A DNA stretch of 64,000 nucleotides from SAR86 cluster bacterium SAR86B (GTDB taxonomy: Bacteria > Pseudomonadota > Gammaproteobacteria > Magnimaribacterales > D2472). Positions 23,631 through 32,361 of the stretch are shown in pieces. The DNA is taken from the NCBI GenBank assembly GCA_905181955.1, contig CAJJAC010000001.1, positions 1-64,000 on the forward strand, read 5' to 3'. Each line of letters opens with the position of its first letter. Within the stretch, counting starts at the first letter, position 1. The notes under the pieces were generated by a model, which saw nothing but the letters and a program-made list of their open reading frames with translations, had not been told where the DNA came from and made no database searches. A program made the translations under genes and the position numbers.

Positions 23631-24489
23631 AGATAACTTGTTGAAAGGAAAAAGAATTCTAGTAACTGGCGGAGGAACTGGTCTTGGTAAAGAAATGGCA
23701 ACTCATTTTGCAAAGCATGGTGCTGAAATATTTATATGCGGCAGAAGAGAAAATGTTCTTGAAGAAACAGCTAATGAACTCACTAAAGAATATGGAGCCA
23801 AGGTACATTTTTCAACCCTAGATATTAGAGACTCTAAAGATGTCGATAGTTACATCCAAAGTATATTTGATTCAGGGCCTTTAGACGGCTTAGTTAATAA
23901 TGCAGCTGGTAACTTTATATCTCCAACTAAGGATTTATCACCAAAAGGTTTTGATGCTATTGCTAATATCGTATTTCATGGAACATTCTATGTCACTCAT
24001 GCTGTTGGCAAAAGATGGATTGAATCAAATCATAAGGGATCAATTATTTCTATTCTAGCTACCTGGGTATGGACCGGTTCTCCTTATGTTGTTCCATCGG
24101 CAATGTCAAAATCTGGCCTTAATGCAATGACTCAATCTTTAGCAGCAGAATGGGGCCAATACGGAATTAAAGTTAATGCAATTGCACCCGGACCATTTCC
24201 TACAAAAGGAGCTTGGGAGAGACTAAATCCTAATGGAGAAGATGGAAGCGTAATGGGAGATCATCCAATGGGAAGGGTTGGAGAAATGAACGAGTTGCAG
24301 AATCTAGCAACTTTCTTGATGGCTGATGGTTGTGAGTACTTAACTGGACAAACTATAGCAATCGATGGAGCTCAATATCTAACTGGTGGTGGAACTTTTT
24401 CAAACCTCTCAAAATTGTCTGAGGATGATTGGGAACAAATGAGAAACATGATAAGGTCAAGTAATAACAAAGATAAGGCTGATAGATAA
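23623..24489 (+). CDS. 2,4-dienoyl-CoA reductase (DECR-type SDR)
   Basis: The short-chain dehydrogenase fold is clear: LVTGGGTGLGKEMA binds NADPH and LVNNAAGNF is the family motif. The active-site region SPYVVPSAMSKSGLNAMTQSLAAEWGQYGIKVNAIAPGP lacks the usual YxxxK and instead has S-x3-K. The same arrangement, with very similar sequence, is known from mitochondrial 2,4-dienoyl-CoA reductase (DECR1), so this gene likely removes double bonds from polyunsaturated acyl-CoA during beta-oxidation. It overlaps hemH by 8 bp and precedes an aldehyde dehydrogenase. It is 288 residues and cytoplasmic. Confidence 0.85.
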   Translation: MFKDNLLKGKRILVTGGGTGLGKEMATHFAKHGAEIFICGRRENVLEETANELTKEYGAKVHFSTLDIRDSKDVDSYIQSIFDSGPLDGLVNNAAGNFISPTKDLSPKGFDAIANIVFHGTFYVTHAVGKRWIESNHKGSIISILATWVWTGSPYVVPSAMSKSGLNAMTQSLAAEWGQYGIKVNAIAPGPFPTKGAWERLNPNGEDGSVMGDHPMGRVGEMNELQNLATFLMADGCEYLTGQTIAIDGAQYLTGGGTFSNLSKLSEDDWEQMRNMIRSSNNKDKADR

Positions 24490-24503
24490 CAGCGGGATAC
24501 ATT

Positions 24504-25934
24504 ATGGAAAATACATACGAAACAATGAATGGCGTCTTAAGTGCTCAGAAAAAACACTTCATAAAAGAGGGAGCTCCTTCTATTGATCTTAGAGTAGATA
24601 GACTTAATAGACTAAAAGCCTTAATTATGGATAACAGATATGACTTTGTTGAAGCCTTGAACTCTGACTTTGGCAATAGATCTAAAAATGCTTCATTAAT
24701 GACAGATGCTTACACAATAGTTCCTGAGATAGATAATGCTATTAAAAATATTAAAAAATGGACTAAGGTAGATAAAAGATCTTCTAACTTTCCAATGGGG
24801 CTCCTTGGAGCCAAGTCTTATGTAAGTTATGAGCCTCTTGGAACTGTGGGAATGATTTCTCCATGGAACTTTCCAGTAAATCTTGGTTTTGGTCCACTTG
24901 CATCTATCTTTGCTGCTGGCAATCAGGTTATGCATAAGCCTAGCGAACTATCACCTCTTTCAGCAGCTTTAATGAAAGATTTATGCGACAAGGCTTTTGA
25001 TGAAACAGAGTTTGCTACATTTTTAGGTGGCCCTGAGGTTGGATCGGCATTCACTAAACTTCACTTTGATCATTTGCTCTATACAGGCAGTGGAGAGGTT
25101 GCAAAACATGTCATGCAATCAGCTGCTCAAAACTTAGTTCCAGTAACGCTTGAGCTGGGTGGTAAATCCCCAGTTGTTATAGGAAATAGCGCTGATATGA
25201 AGGTGTCTGCAAAGAGAATTATGTTCGGAAAGACTATGAATGCAGGACAGATATGCCTAGCTCCAGATTATGTCTTGGTACATAAAAATAAAAAAGATGA
25301 ATTTATCTCTGAAGTAGAAAATGCTGTTAAGGAATTCTATCCTTCAATTAAAGATAATGAAGACTACACATCCATAATTAATGAAAGACATTTCGACAGA
25401 ATTAATTCACTTATTACTGACGCAAAAGAAAAGGGTGCTCATATCAATCAGATAAACCCATCAAATGAAGATTTCAGTCAGCAAGAGTTTTATAAGATTC
25501 CGCCAACAGTTATTACAAATACAACTGAAGATATGAATGTTATGCATGAAGAGATATTTGGACCAGTACTGCCTGTAGTTACCTACGAAAATATTAATGA
25601 AGCATTAGATCTTATTAACTCTAAGGATAGGCCTCTTGGTTTATATTACTTCGGTTCCAATAAAGATGAGCAAGCTAATATTTTAAATAACACCTCTTCT
25701 GGAGGCGTTACTATTAATAATGTAGTTGGTCATATTCAACAGAAAGATCTTCCTTTTGGAGGAGTAGGGCCATCAGGTATTGGCAGATATCATTCTTTTG
25801 ATGGGTTTAAAAATTTCTCTAACCAAAGGGCTGTTTTTAAAGATATTGGTTTTAAATTTGATAAACTCTTTGAAGCTATAAGACCTCCCTACAAAGGAAG
25901 CATTGAAAAAGTATTAAAATCATTACTAAAATAA
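24504..25934 (+). CDS. Aldehyde dehydrogenase, coniferyl-aldehyde type
   Basis: This is a 476-residue NAD(P)-dependent aldehyde dehydrogenase. ISPWNFPVNLGFGPLASIFAAGNQV and LTLELGGKSPVVIG-like (VTLELGGKSP) motifs bind cofactor, and the catalytic cysteine lies in NAGQICLAPDY. The C-terminal part (GGVTINNVVGHIQQKDLPFGGVGPSGIGRYH) is typical of the coniferyl aldehyde / fatty aldehyde subgroup. It oxidises aldehydes to acids. It lies 14 bp after the dienoyl-CoA reductase and just before lolC. A role in lipid or membrane-derived aldehyde detoxification fits the context, but the substrate is not certain. Confidence 0.9.
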   Translation: MENTYETMNGVLSAQKKHFIKEGAPSIDLRVDRLNRLKALIMDNRYDFVEALNSDFGNRSKNASLMTDAYTIVPEIDNAIKNIKKWTKVDKRSSNFPMGLLGAKSYVSYEPLGTVGMISPWNFPVNLGFGPLASIFAAGNQVMHKPSELSPLSAALMKDLCDKAFDETEFATFLGGPEVGSAFTKLHFDHLLYTGSGEVAKHVMQSAAQNLVPVTLELGGKSPVVIGNSADMKVSAKRIMFGKTMNAGQICLAPDYVLVHKNKKDEFISEVENAVKEFYPSIKDNEDYTSIINERHFDRINSLITDAKEKGAHINQINPSNEDFSQQEFYKIPPTVITNTTEDMNVMHEEIFGPVLPVVTYENINEALDLINSKDRPLGLYYFGSNKDEQANILNNTSSGGVTINNVVGHIQQKDLPFGGVGPSGIGRYHSFDGFKNFSNQRAVFKDIGFKFDKLFEAIRPPYKGSIEKVLKSLLK

Positions 25935-25937
25935 ATT

Positions 25938-27173
25938 ATGGTTAGTTTACCCATTCGCCTGGGTTACAAGTATTTTCGATCCAAGAAAGGCGGATTAATT
26001 TCTTTGACATCCGGTATTGCAATTGCTGCTCTTGCTATTGCTGTATCTGCATTAATTATAGTTACATCTGTAATGAATGGACTAGAAAAGGAATTACAAG
26101 ACAGAATCCTGGGAGTTGTTCCTCACGTTTTAATTCATTCAGATAAACCAATAAATAATTATGAGTTCCTGGTTGATGAGTTACAAAATGATCCCTTAGT
26201 AGTTACAGCTTCTCCTTATATCCAACTTCAAGCGCTAGCTTCATATGGAACAAAATCAAGAGGAATCATGCTAACTGGTATAGATTCATCTAAAGAACAA
26301 GATATGTCTATATTGCCTGATTTTATAATTGCTGGATCACTCGATAGTATTAATAATGGAAACAATATTGTTATTGGTAACTGGCTTGCATCATTTCTTG
26401 GCGTTTCATTGGGCGATACAATTACAGTAACAACAACAAACATCAGAACAACACTGATAGGATCATTTCCGCGCTCAATCAACTTAACTGTTTCAGGAAT
26501 ATTTGAGCTTAAAGCAGAGTTAGATCAATCGCTGGTAGTTACATCTCACCAATTAGCTCAAATTATAGACAATAAAAAGGAAGCAACTCAAAGTATTAGA
26601 GTAAAAGTTGATAATCTTTTTGAAGCCCAAGCAATAGCTAACGAACTCTCTTTTAATTTATCAAGTGAAAAACAATATTTTGTGGGCTCTAGCTGGAAAA
26701 GAACTCATGGAACTCTATTTAGAGCTGTTCAAATGGAAAAACTAATAACTAGCCTACTATTATTTTTAATAGTTATAGTGGCCTCATTCATAATCTTATC
26801 TACTGTGATTATGACAGTAAAATCTAAAGAAAGAGAAATTGGAATTCTAAAGACTATAGGCGCTTCCAATAAACAACTTGTTCTGATATTTATTTTTCAA
26901 GGTGCTTTAATAAGCTTTGTTGGAATTATCTTAGGTGTAATATTTGGATTAATTGGCACATGGAATGTAGCTAATCTTGTTTCTTTTATTGAATCTATTC
27001 TGCAAAGAAATTTACTTGATCAGTATTTTATTAATTACTTCCCATACAGCATTGAGCCTTTTCAAATACTAGCAATTTGCGGAATATCTTTTGCCTTAAG
27101 TATTATTGCTACATTAGTCCCTGCATTTAAAGTATCCAAATTAGATCCTAGTGAGATTCTTAGATATGAATAA
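25938..27173 (+). CDS. lolC: Lipoprotein-releasing system permease LolC/E
   Basis: This 411-residue inner membrane protein is the permease of the Lol ABC transporter that extracts outer-membrane lipoproteins. It has one N-terminal helix (about residues 23-48), a large periplasmic domain, and three C-terminal helices (near residues 270, 320 and 375), as in LolC/LolE. FRSKKGGLISLTSGIAIAALAI and VMTVKSKEREIGILKTIGASNKQ are family signatures. Only one permease gene is present beside lolD, so the transporter may be a homodimer (LolF-like) or a second gene lies elsewhere. It overlaps lolD by 8 bp. Confidence 0.92.
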   Translation: MVSLPIRLGYKYFRSKKGGLISLTSGIAIAALAIAVSALIIVTSVMNGLEKELQDRILGVVPHVLIHSDKPINNYEFLVDELQNDPLVVTASPYIQLQALASYGTKSRGIMLTGIDSSKEQDMSILPDFIIAGSLDSINNGNNIVIGNWLASFLGVSLGDTITVTTTNIRTTLIGSFPRSINLTVSGIFELKAELDQSLVVTSHQLAQIIDNKKEATQSIRVKVDNLFEAQAIANELSFNLSSEKQYFVGSSWKRTHGTLFRAVQMEKLITSLLLFLIVIVASFIILSTVIMTVKSKEREIGILKTIGASNKQLVLIFIFQGALISFVGIILGVIFGLIGTWNVANLVSFIESILQRNLLDQYFINYFPYSIEPFQILAICGISFALSIIATLVPAFKVSKLDPSEILRYE

Positions 27174-27843
27174 TATTTCATGTAAAAATATATATAAGAG
27201 CTTTCAGCACGATAATGAAGATATGCCTGTATTAGATAATATAAATTTATCTATAACCAAAGGAGATAAAATTGCTATCACTGGCGCATCAGGTGCTGGT
27301 AAAAGTACTTTACTTCAACTTTTAGCAGGATTAGATAAGCCTTCTCAGGGTAATGTTTTTATTGATGATATAGATTTACAAGCTATTAGCTCTATAGAGC
27401 AATCAAAAGTTAGACTAAACTCATTCGGTTTTGTTTACCAATTTCATCATCTCCTGGAAGATTTGAATGTTTTTGAAAATGTTCTTATTCCACAACAACT
27501 CAAATATGCAAATAATTCACATGAGTCTGTTATAAAAGTTACTGACATATTAGATCAATTAGGTCTAAGTTCACGTTCTAAGCACTTACCATGGAAGCTA
27601 TCAGGCGGGGAAAAGCAAAGAGTCGCAATAGCAAGAGCGATAATAAACAATCCGCATTTTTTATTTCTTGATGAGCCAACAGGTAATTTAGATGATGAAA
27701 ACTCTGCTTTGGTCCAAAATTTAATACTTCAAATAGCAGATGAGCATAAAATAGCCTTAATTTTATCTACCCACGATACTAATTTTGCGAATAAAATGAA
27801 TACAATATATAAGATCAATAATAGAAATATTAAAGAGGTTTAG
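27166..27843 (+). CDS. lolD: Lipoprotein-releasing system ATPase LolD
   Basis: The ATPase partner of LolC has Walker A GASGAGKST, the signature LSGGEKQRVAIARA, Walker B FLFLDEPTGNLD, and a late STHDTNFA H-loop. At 225 residues it is a normal LolD length. The track opens at GTG 27151, but the ATG at 27166 overlaps the lolC stop and is the more usual start. It works at the cytoplasmic face to power lipoprotein transfer to LolA. The exbB gene starts after only the stop codon. Confidence 0.93.
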   Translation: MNNISCKNIYKSFQHDNEDMPVLDNINLSITKGDKIAITGASGAGKSTLLQLLAGLDKPSQGNVFIDDIDLQAISSIEQSKVRLNSFGFVYQFHHLLEDLNVFENVLIPQQLKYANNSHESVIKVTDILDQLGLSSRSKHLPWKLSGGEKQRVAIARAIINNPHFLFLDEPTGNLDDENSALVQNLILQIADEHKIALILSTHDTNFANKMNTIYKINNRNIKEV

Positions 27844-28443
27844 ATGAGTGAATTAATAACAGCTGGAGGAGTCTTTATGTACCCACTTCTGATTTGCTCA
27901 GTTTTAATTTTTGCTATTAGTATAGAAAGATTTTGGTTTCTTCAAGAGCGTCTCGTTTCACCTAATGGCCTGAGATCTCAAGTGACTAATTTATTAAATC
28001 GTTCAAAACTTGATATAACTCAAAAACAAAACATTTCAGATATTTCGGCTTTAGGCTTGCTACTAATGACCGCATATAAATATAAAGATCTTAATAGGGA
28101 AGGTCTGGAATCTAAATTAAATGAAACAGGATCAGAAGTTAAATTTGTTCTTGAGAGAAATCTTACAATGCTAGGAACTATAGCAACCATAAGCCCATTA
28201 TTGGGACTCCTTGGAACCGTGGTTGGCATGATAGTAGCCTTTACAGGACTTACTGCCTCAGGTGGAGCAGACTCAGATGTTTTGGCGCTTGGTATCTCGC
28301 AAGCCCTTATAACAACTGCATTTGGTTTATCTATAGCTGTCCCAGGGCTGGTTCTGCATAAGTACTTCGAACAGAGAATTAGCCACCTTCTACTAATCCT
28401 TCAATCAGAGACTTCTGAGTTTATAGATTTTATTAACAAATAA
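27844..28443 (+). CDS. exbB: MotA/TolQ/ExbB proton channel family protein
   Basis: The 199-residue membrane protein has three spans: GVFMYPLLICSVLIFAIS near the N-terminus, and two near residues 110-135 and 155-175. ISPLLGLLGTVVGMIVAFTGL and LGISQALITTAFGLSIAVPG are the family's conserved proton-channel segments. With ExbD it converts the proton gradient into energy for TonB-type or lipid-transport machinery. In gammaproteobacteria the pair beside msbA/lpxK is a common neighbourhood. It starts directly after lolD, and exbD follows 5 bp later. Confidence 0.92.
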   Translation: MSELITAGGVFMYPLLICSVLIFAISIERFWFLQERLVSPNGLRSQVTNLLNRSKLDITQKQNISDISALGLLLMTAYKYKDLNREGLESKLNETGSEVKFVLERNLTMLGTIATISPLLGLLGTVVGMIVAFTGLTASGGADSDVLALGISQALITTAFGLSIAVPGLVLHKYFEQRISHLLLILQSETSEFIDFINK

Positions 28444-28448
28444 TTTTA

Positions 28449-28853
28449 ATGAATTTTTTAAAATCTGAAAAAAAGCCTTTAACCATAGAGATAACTCCAT
28501 TAATAGATATAGTCTTTTTATTGGTAATTTTTTTTGTAGTAACCTCAAAAGTTGGAGACTCTCAATACTTAGAATTAGATTTACCAGAAACTGAATCCTT
28601 TGCATATAATCTTGTCAAAGAAGGACATGAAATAACAATTTTAGAGAGCGGGAGTGTTTTAATAAATAATAAATCCTTCAATATGAATCAATATGGCGAA
28701 ATTGAAAATGCTATATTAAACCTTGATAATACTACTCAAATAGTAATTTTAAGTGCAGAATCCTTTTCATATCACACATGGGTTGTAACAATGATGGATT
28801 CATTACAGAGAAATGGGTTTAATGAAATTCAAATCAGAACAATAGAAAAATGA
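28449..28853 (+). CDS. exbD: Biopolymer transport protein ExbD/TolR
   Basis: The 134-residue protein has a short cytoplasmic N-terminus and one membrane helix, LIDIVFLLVIFFVVTSK, that carries the conserved aspartate (PLIDIVF). A periplasmic domain with an ExbD/TolR fold follows. It pairs with ExbB. It overlaps the msbA-lpxK gene by 4 bp (ATGA), consistent with translational coupling across the envelope cluster. Confidence 0.92.
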   Translation: MNFLKSEKKPLTIEITPLIDIVFLLVIFFVVTSKVGDSQYLELDLPETESFAYNLVKEGHEITILESGSVLINNKSFNMNQYGEIENAILNLDNTTQIVILSAESFSYHTWVVTMMDSLQRNGFNEIQIRTIEK

Positions 28854-31609
28854 AACCAAATACTTTAAGAAGACTATTTGCCTACACCCTAAGATATAAA
28901 TGGTCATTTATGGTCAGTGTGTTTGGGTTTCTAGCATTTGCAGCAGCAGATATAGCAGCAGTTGAATGGTTAAGAAGGATTATCGCCTTTATTAACTCTG
29001 ATACCAATGAACTTCATACCATATTAGCTTTATCACTTATTCTTATTGCCATTGGAAGGGGTTTTGGGTTTTTTGTTGGAAATTACTTTATGTCTAGAGT
29101 TGGGTTTGGAATTGTTCATGATTTGCGTGCCGAATTATTTCAAAAACTACACATGCTTCCAAAATCATATTTTGATAATAGTCAGTCAGGTCAATTAATT
29201 AATCGGATTACTTTTACAACCACTCAAGTATCTGGCGCAGCATCAAGTTCTGTAAAAACTCTTGTAAGAGAAGGTTTTTTATTAATAGGTTTATTAGCCT
29301 ATATGACCTTCTTAAATTGGAAATTAACCTCATTATTAATAATTACTGCACCAATCATAGCCCTGATTGTTTATGTCGCTGGGAAGCGCTTGAAAAAATT
29401 AGCAGCAGCCATTCAGACTGCTATGGGAGATGTTACTCATATTGCATCTGAGGCCGTTGATGGTCATGTTGAAATTAAGTCATTTAATGCTGAAGACTAT
29501 GAAAATAGTCGCTTCTTTGAGGCTAACACGGCTAACAAAACACAAAACCTTAAGCTTGAGGCTACTGGTAATATGGCCACCCCAATTATTCAGGTATTGG
29601 TATCTATATCTCTAGCTCTTATAGCTTATTTTGCTTTAGGATCAAGTTTAGGAATTTCTCTTGATGCTGAAACTTTTATAGCTTTCTTTACAGCAGCTGG
29701 CTTGGTAGCAAAACCTGTTAGACAATTATCGAACATAAATATTGTTATCCAAAAAGGTTTAGCGGCAGCAGTTGAGATATTTGATCAATTAGACTCTAAT
29801 GATGAAATTGATGAAGGTGCATCTGACTCTTCAATTACTGGAAAAATAGAATTTAACAATGTTTCATTTAGTTATGATGGATCTAAGCAAATTTTAGATA
29901 ATGTTAGCTTTTCTGCAAATAATAATCAGACAGTTGCTATTGTTGGTAAATCAGGCTCTGGTAAATCTACAATTGCAAACTTAATACCTAGGTTTTACTC
30001 CAATTATCAAGGAAGAATTTCAATTGATGACAAAGCAATAACTGACTATAAACTTCAGCACTTAAGGTCTGCTATATCCATAGTAAATCAATCACCTTCT
30101 TTATTTAATGACACTATTGAGAATAATATTGCTTATGGAGCAGACTTAATAGATGAGGATAAACTTAAAGAGGCATCTGCATTGTCAGGGTGTGACGAAT
30201 TTATAAATAACCTGCCTGAGGGCTTTAAATCAGAAATTGGTGATGATGGAGTCCTGCTTTCAGGTGGTCAGAGACAGAGAATTGCTATAGCTAGAGCATT
30301 CTACAAAGATTCTCCTATAATTATTTTAGATGAGGCTACCTCTGCATTAGATAACGAGTCTGAGTTAGTTATACAAGAGGCCTTGAATAGATTAATCACC
30401 AATAGAACAACTATTGTAATAGCTCATAGACTTTCAACCATTGAAGATGCTGACAAGATAATTGTTCTTGATAACGGGCAAGTTGCTGAAGAAGGATCTC
30501 ACAATGAGCTCTTAGAAAAAGATGGATTATATAAATCTCTGTATAGAAATAAATTTGAAGATTCAGGAAAAAAATTAAAATCTTCCGAACCATCCACTAA
30601 ATACATGCAAACTTATGAGCAAGAAGAAATTACCACAAGCATGGTTGTTGATGCTTGGTATAACAAAAGCTTATGGTTGTATCTACTTACACCTTTCTCT
30701 GTAATCTATTCCTATGTTGCATCAAGAAGAAGAAGACAATTTATTAATGGTAAACGTAAGTCCTGGAAGCCTGATACGCCAATAATTATTGTTGGAAATA
30801 TAACAATTGGTGGAACTGGAAAAACTCCATTGGTTAAATATATTGCTAGCGAACTTAAAAAAATAGGCTATAAACCAGGAATTGTTAGCAGGGGATATGG
30901 GGGTAGTTATTCAGGAACGCATGAAGTTACTTCGAAAAGTACATACAAAGAAACAGGCGATGAGGCCCAGATTTTATCGAAACTAAATATGCCATTTTAC
31001 TTAGATAGAGATCGCCCAAGAGCTGTAAAAAACTTAGTTGAAAATAATGATTGTGATGTAGTTATAGCTGATGATGGATTGCAGCATTATCAACTTGGAA
31101 GAGATATCGAAATAGTAGTCATTGATGGCTTTAGAAGACTAGGTAATTCATTGTGTTTTCCTGCTGGACCTCTAAGAGAGTCATCCAAGCGATTAGAGTC
31201 AGTTGATTTTGTAGTTAATAACGGCGGTCCAACAGATGAAGGTGAAAATCTGATGACTATTAGTCCAGCCAATTTTGTCCATCTCAATAGTAGCAAATCA
31301 TACTCTTTTGATTCTTGGCCTATGCATAATCAAGTTCATGCTGTGGCCGGATTAGGAAATCCAGGAAGATTCTTTGATACCCTTTCTAGATTAGGTTTCG
31401 ATGTGATTAGACACCCTTTTCCAGATCATCATAAATTTAATCATAAAGATTTATACTTTCTAGATAATCTTCCAATTATTATGACTGAAAAAGACGCATC
31501 TAAATGTAAGCATTTTGGTAATACTAAAATTTGGTATTTAACTATTGAAGCTGAATTACCAAAAGATTTCATTACTGAAATTGATGAAAAACTTAAAAAT
31601 ATTAATTAG
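28850..31609 (+). CDS. msbA-lpxK: Fused lipid A flippase MsbA - tetraacyldisaccharide 4'-kinase LpxK
   Basis: One uninterrupted ORF of 919 residues encodes two lipid A proteins. Residues 1-580 are an MsbA half-transporter: six N-terminal helices, Walker A GKSGSGKST near residue 371, signature LSGGQRQRIAIARA near 472 and Walker B IIILDEATSALD near 495. From about residue 598 the sequence is LpxK: a membrane-associated helix (SLWLYLLTPFSVIYSY), then PIIIVGNITIGGTGKTPLVK (P-loop), VSRGYGG, DDGLQHYQLGRD and a C-terminal FPDHHKF motif. LpxK phosphorylates the lipid A disaccharide and MsbA flips lipid A. An internal ATG at residue 598 lacks a clear ribosome binding site, so separate LpxK translation is unlikely. 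Confidence 0.9.
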   Translation: MKPNTLRRLFAYTLRYKWSFMVSVFGFLAFAAADIAAVEWLRRIIAFINSDTNELHTILALSLILIAIGRGFGFFVGNYFMSRVGFGIVHDLRAELFQKLHMLPKSYFDNSQSGQLINRITFTTTQVSGAASSSVKTLVREGFLLIGLLAYMTFLNWKLTSLLIITAPIIALIVYVAGKRLKKLAAAIQTAMGDVTHIASEAVDGHVEIKSFNAEDYENSRFFEANTANKTQNLKLEATGNMATPIIQVLVSISLALIAYFALGSSLGISLDAETFIAFFTAAGLVAKPVRQLSNINIVIQKGLAAAVEIFDQLDSNDEIDEGASDSSITGKIEFNNVSFSYDGSKQILDNVSFSANNNQTVAIVGKSGSGKSTIANLIPRFYSNYQGRISIDDKAITDYKLQHLRSAISIVNQSPSLFNDTIENNIAYGADLIDEDKLKEASALSGCDEFINNLPEGFKSEIGDDGVLLSGGQRQRIAIARAFYKDSPIIILDEATSALDNESELVIQEALNRLITNRTTIVIAHRLSTIEDADKIIVLDNGQVAEEGSHNELLEKDGLYKSLYRNKFEDSGKKLKSSEPSTKYMQTYEQEEITTSMVVDAWYNKSLWLYLLTPFSVIYSYVASRRRRQFINGKRKSWKPDTPIIIVGNITIGGTGKTPLVKYIASELKKIGYKPGIVSRGYGGSYSGTHEVTSKSTYKETGDEAQILSKLNMPFYLDRDRPRAVKNLVENNDCDVVIADDGLQHYQLGRDIEIVVIDGFRRLGNSLCFPAGPLRESSKRLESVDFVVNNGGPTDEGENLMTISPANFVHLNSSKSYSFDSWPMHNQVHAVAGLGNPGRFFDTLSRLGFDVIRHPFPDHHKFNHKDLYFLDNLPIIMTEKDASKCKHFGNTKIWYLTIEAELPKDFITEIDEKLKNIN

Positions 31610-31617
31610 ATTTTATC

Positions 31618-32361
31618 GTGACTGATCCATATGTAGTTATTATTCCATCAAGATTGGCTTCTACACGTTTACCTAGAAAACCTCTTGCTGACATTGCTGG
31701 TAAATCCCTCATCCAAAGAGTTTATGAAAGAGCAATTCAATCTAAAGCTAGAAAAGTCTACGTAGCAACAGACGAGAAAGAAATATTTAATCATGTTAGA
31801 AGCTTTTCAGATGATGTAATCATGACTTCAGAAAATCATATATCTGGAACTGATAGAATCCAGGAAGCTTCAAATGTTATAAATATTCAGCCTAATGAAA
31901 CTATTATAAATCTTCAGGGCGATGAGCCATTCGTTCCTATTGATCTTATAAATAATTTATCCAATGTCTTCAATAACTCATCTTGTGATGTAGGAACAGT
32001 TGTTAGTAAGTTTGGTGATGCTGATGAGGTGGATAACCCTAATTCCGTAAAGGTTGCTTTATCTAATTCTAATAAAGCCTTATATTTTTCTAGATCTGTA
32101 ATTCCTGATAATTTTACTAAAACAGATCAAATTTTTTATAGGCATATTGGTATATATGCATACAAGAAATCAACACTTGATAGATTGGTATCCTTGCCAC
32201 CATCAAGCTTAGAGTTATTAGAGAAATTAGAACAACTTAGGTTTATTGAAAATGGTTTTACCATTGAGGCATTAATTTATAATTCTTTAATACCCTCAGG
32301 TATTGATACCCAAGAGGACCTTCAGTCTGCTGTAGACTTTATAAAAAATGCTCATAAATAA
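31618..32361 (+). CDS. kdsB: CMP-Kdo synthetase
   Basis: KdsB activates Kdo with CTP for transfer onto lipid IVA. The N-terminal nucleotide-binding motif VIIPSRLASTRLPRKPLADI and the later NLQGDEPFVPIDLI are diagnostic, and FYRHIGIYAYKKSTL follows. The 247-residue length is typical. The start is GTG (gtgactgatcc), 8 bp after the msbA-lpxK stop. It overlaps murB by 14 bp. This is the standard gammaproteobacterial lpxK-kdsB-murB order. Confidence 0.96.
   Translation: MTDPYVVIIPSRLASTRLPRKPLADIAGKSLIQRVYERAIQSKARKVYVATDEKEIFNHVRSFSDDVIMTSENHISGTDRIQEASNVINIQPNETIINLQGDEPFVPIDLINNLSNVFNNSSCDVGTVVSKFGDADEVDNPNSVKVALSNSNKALYFSRSVIPDNFTKTDQIFYRHIGIYAYKKSTLDRLVSLPPSSLELLEKLEQLRFIENGFTIEALIYNSLIPSGIDTQEDLQSAVDFIKNAHK

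Noticed and set aside
30641-30643. Internal ATG that could start a separate lpxK
   Set aside because: No clear ribosome binding site and no stop codon separates it from msbA, so a fusion protein is simpler. Independent initiation cannot be fully excluded.
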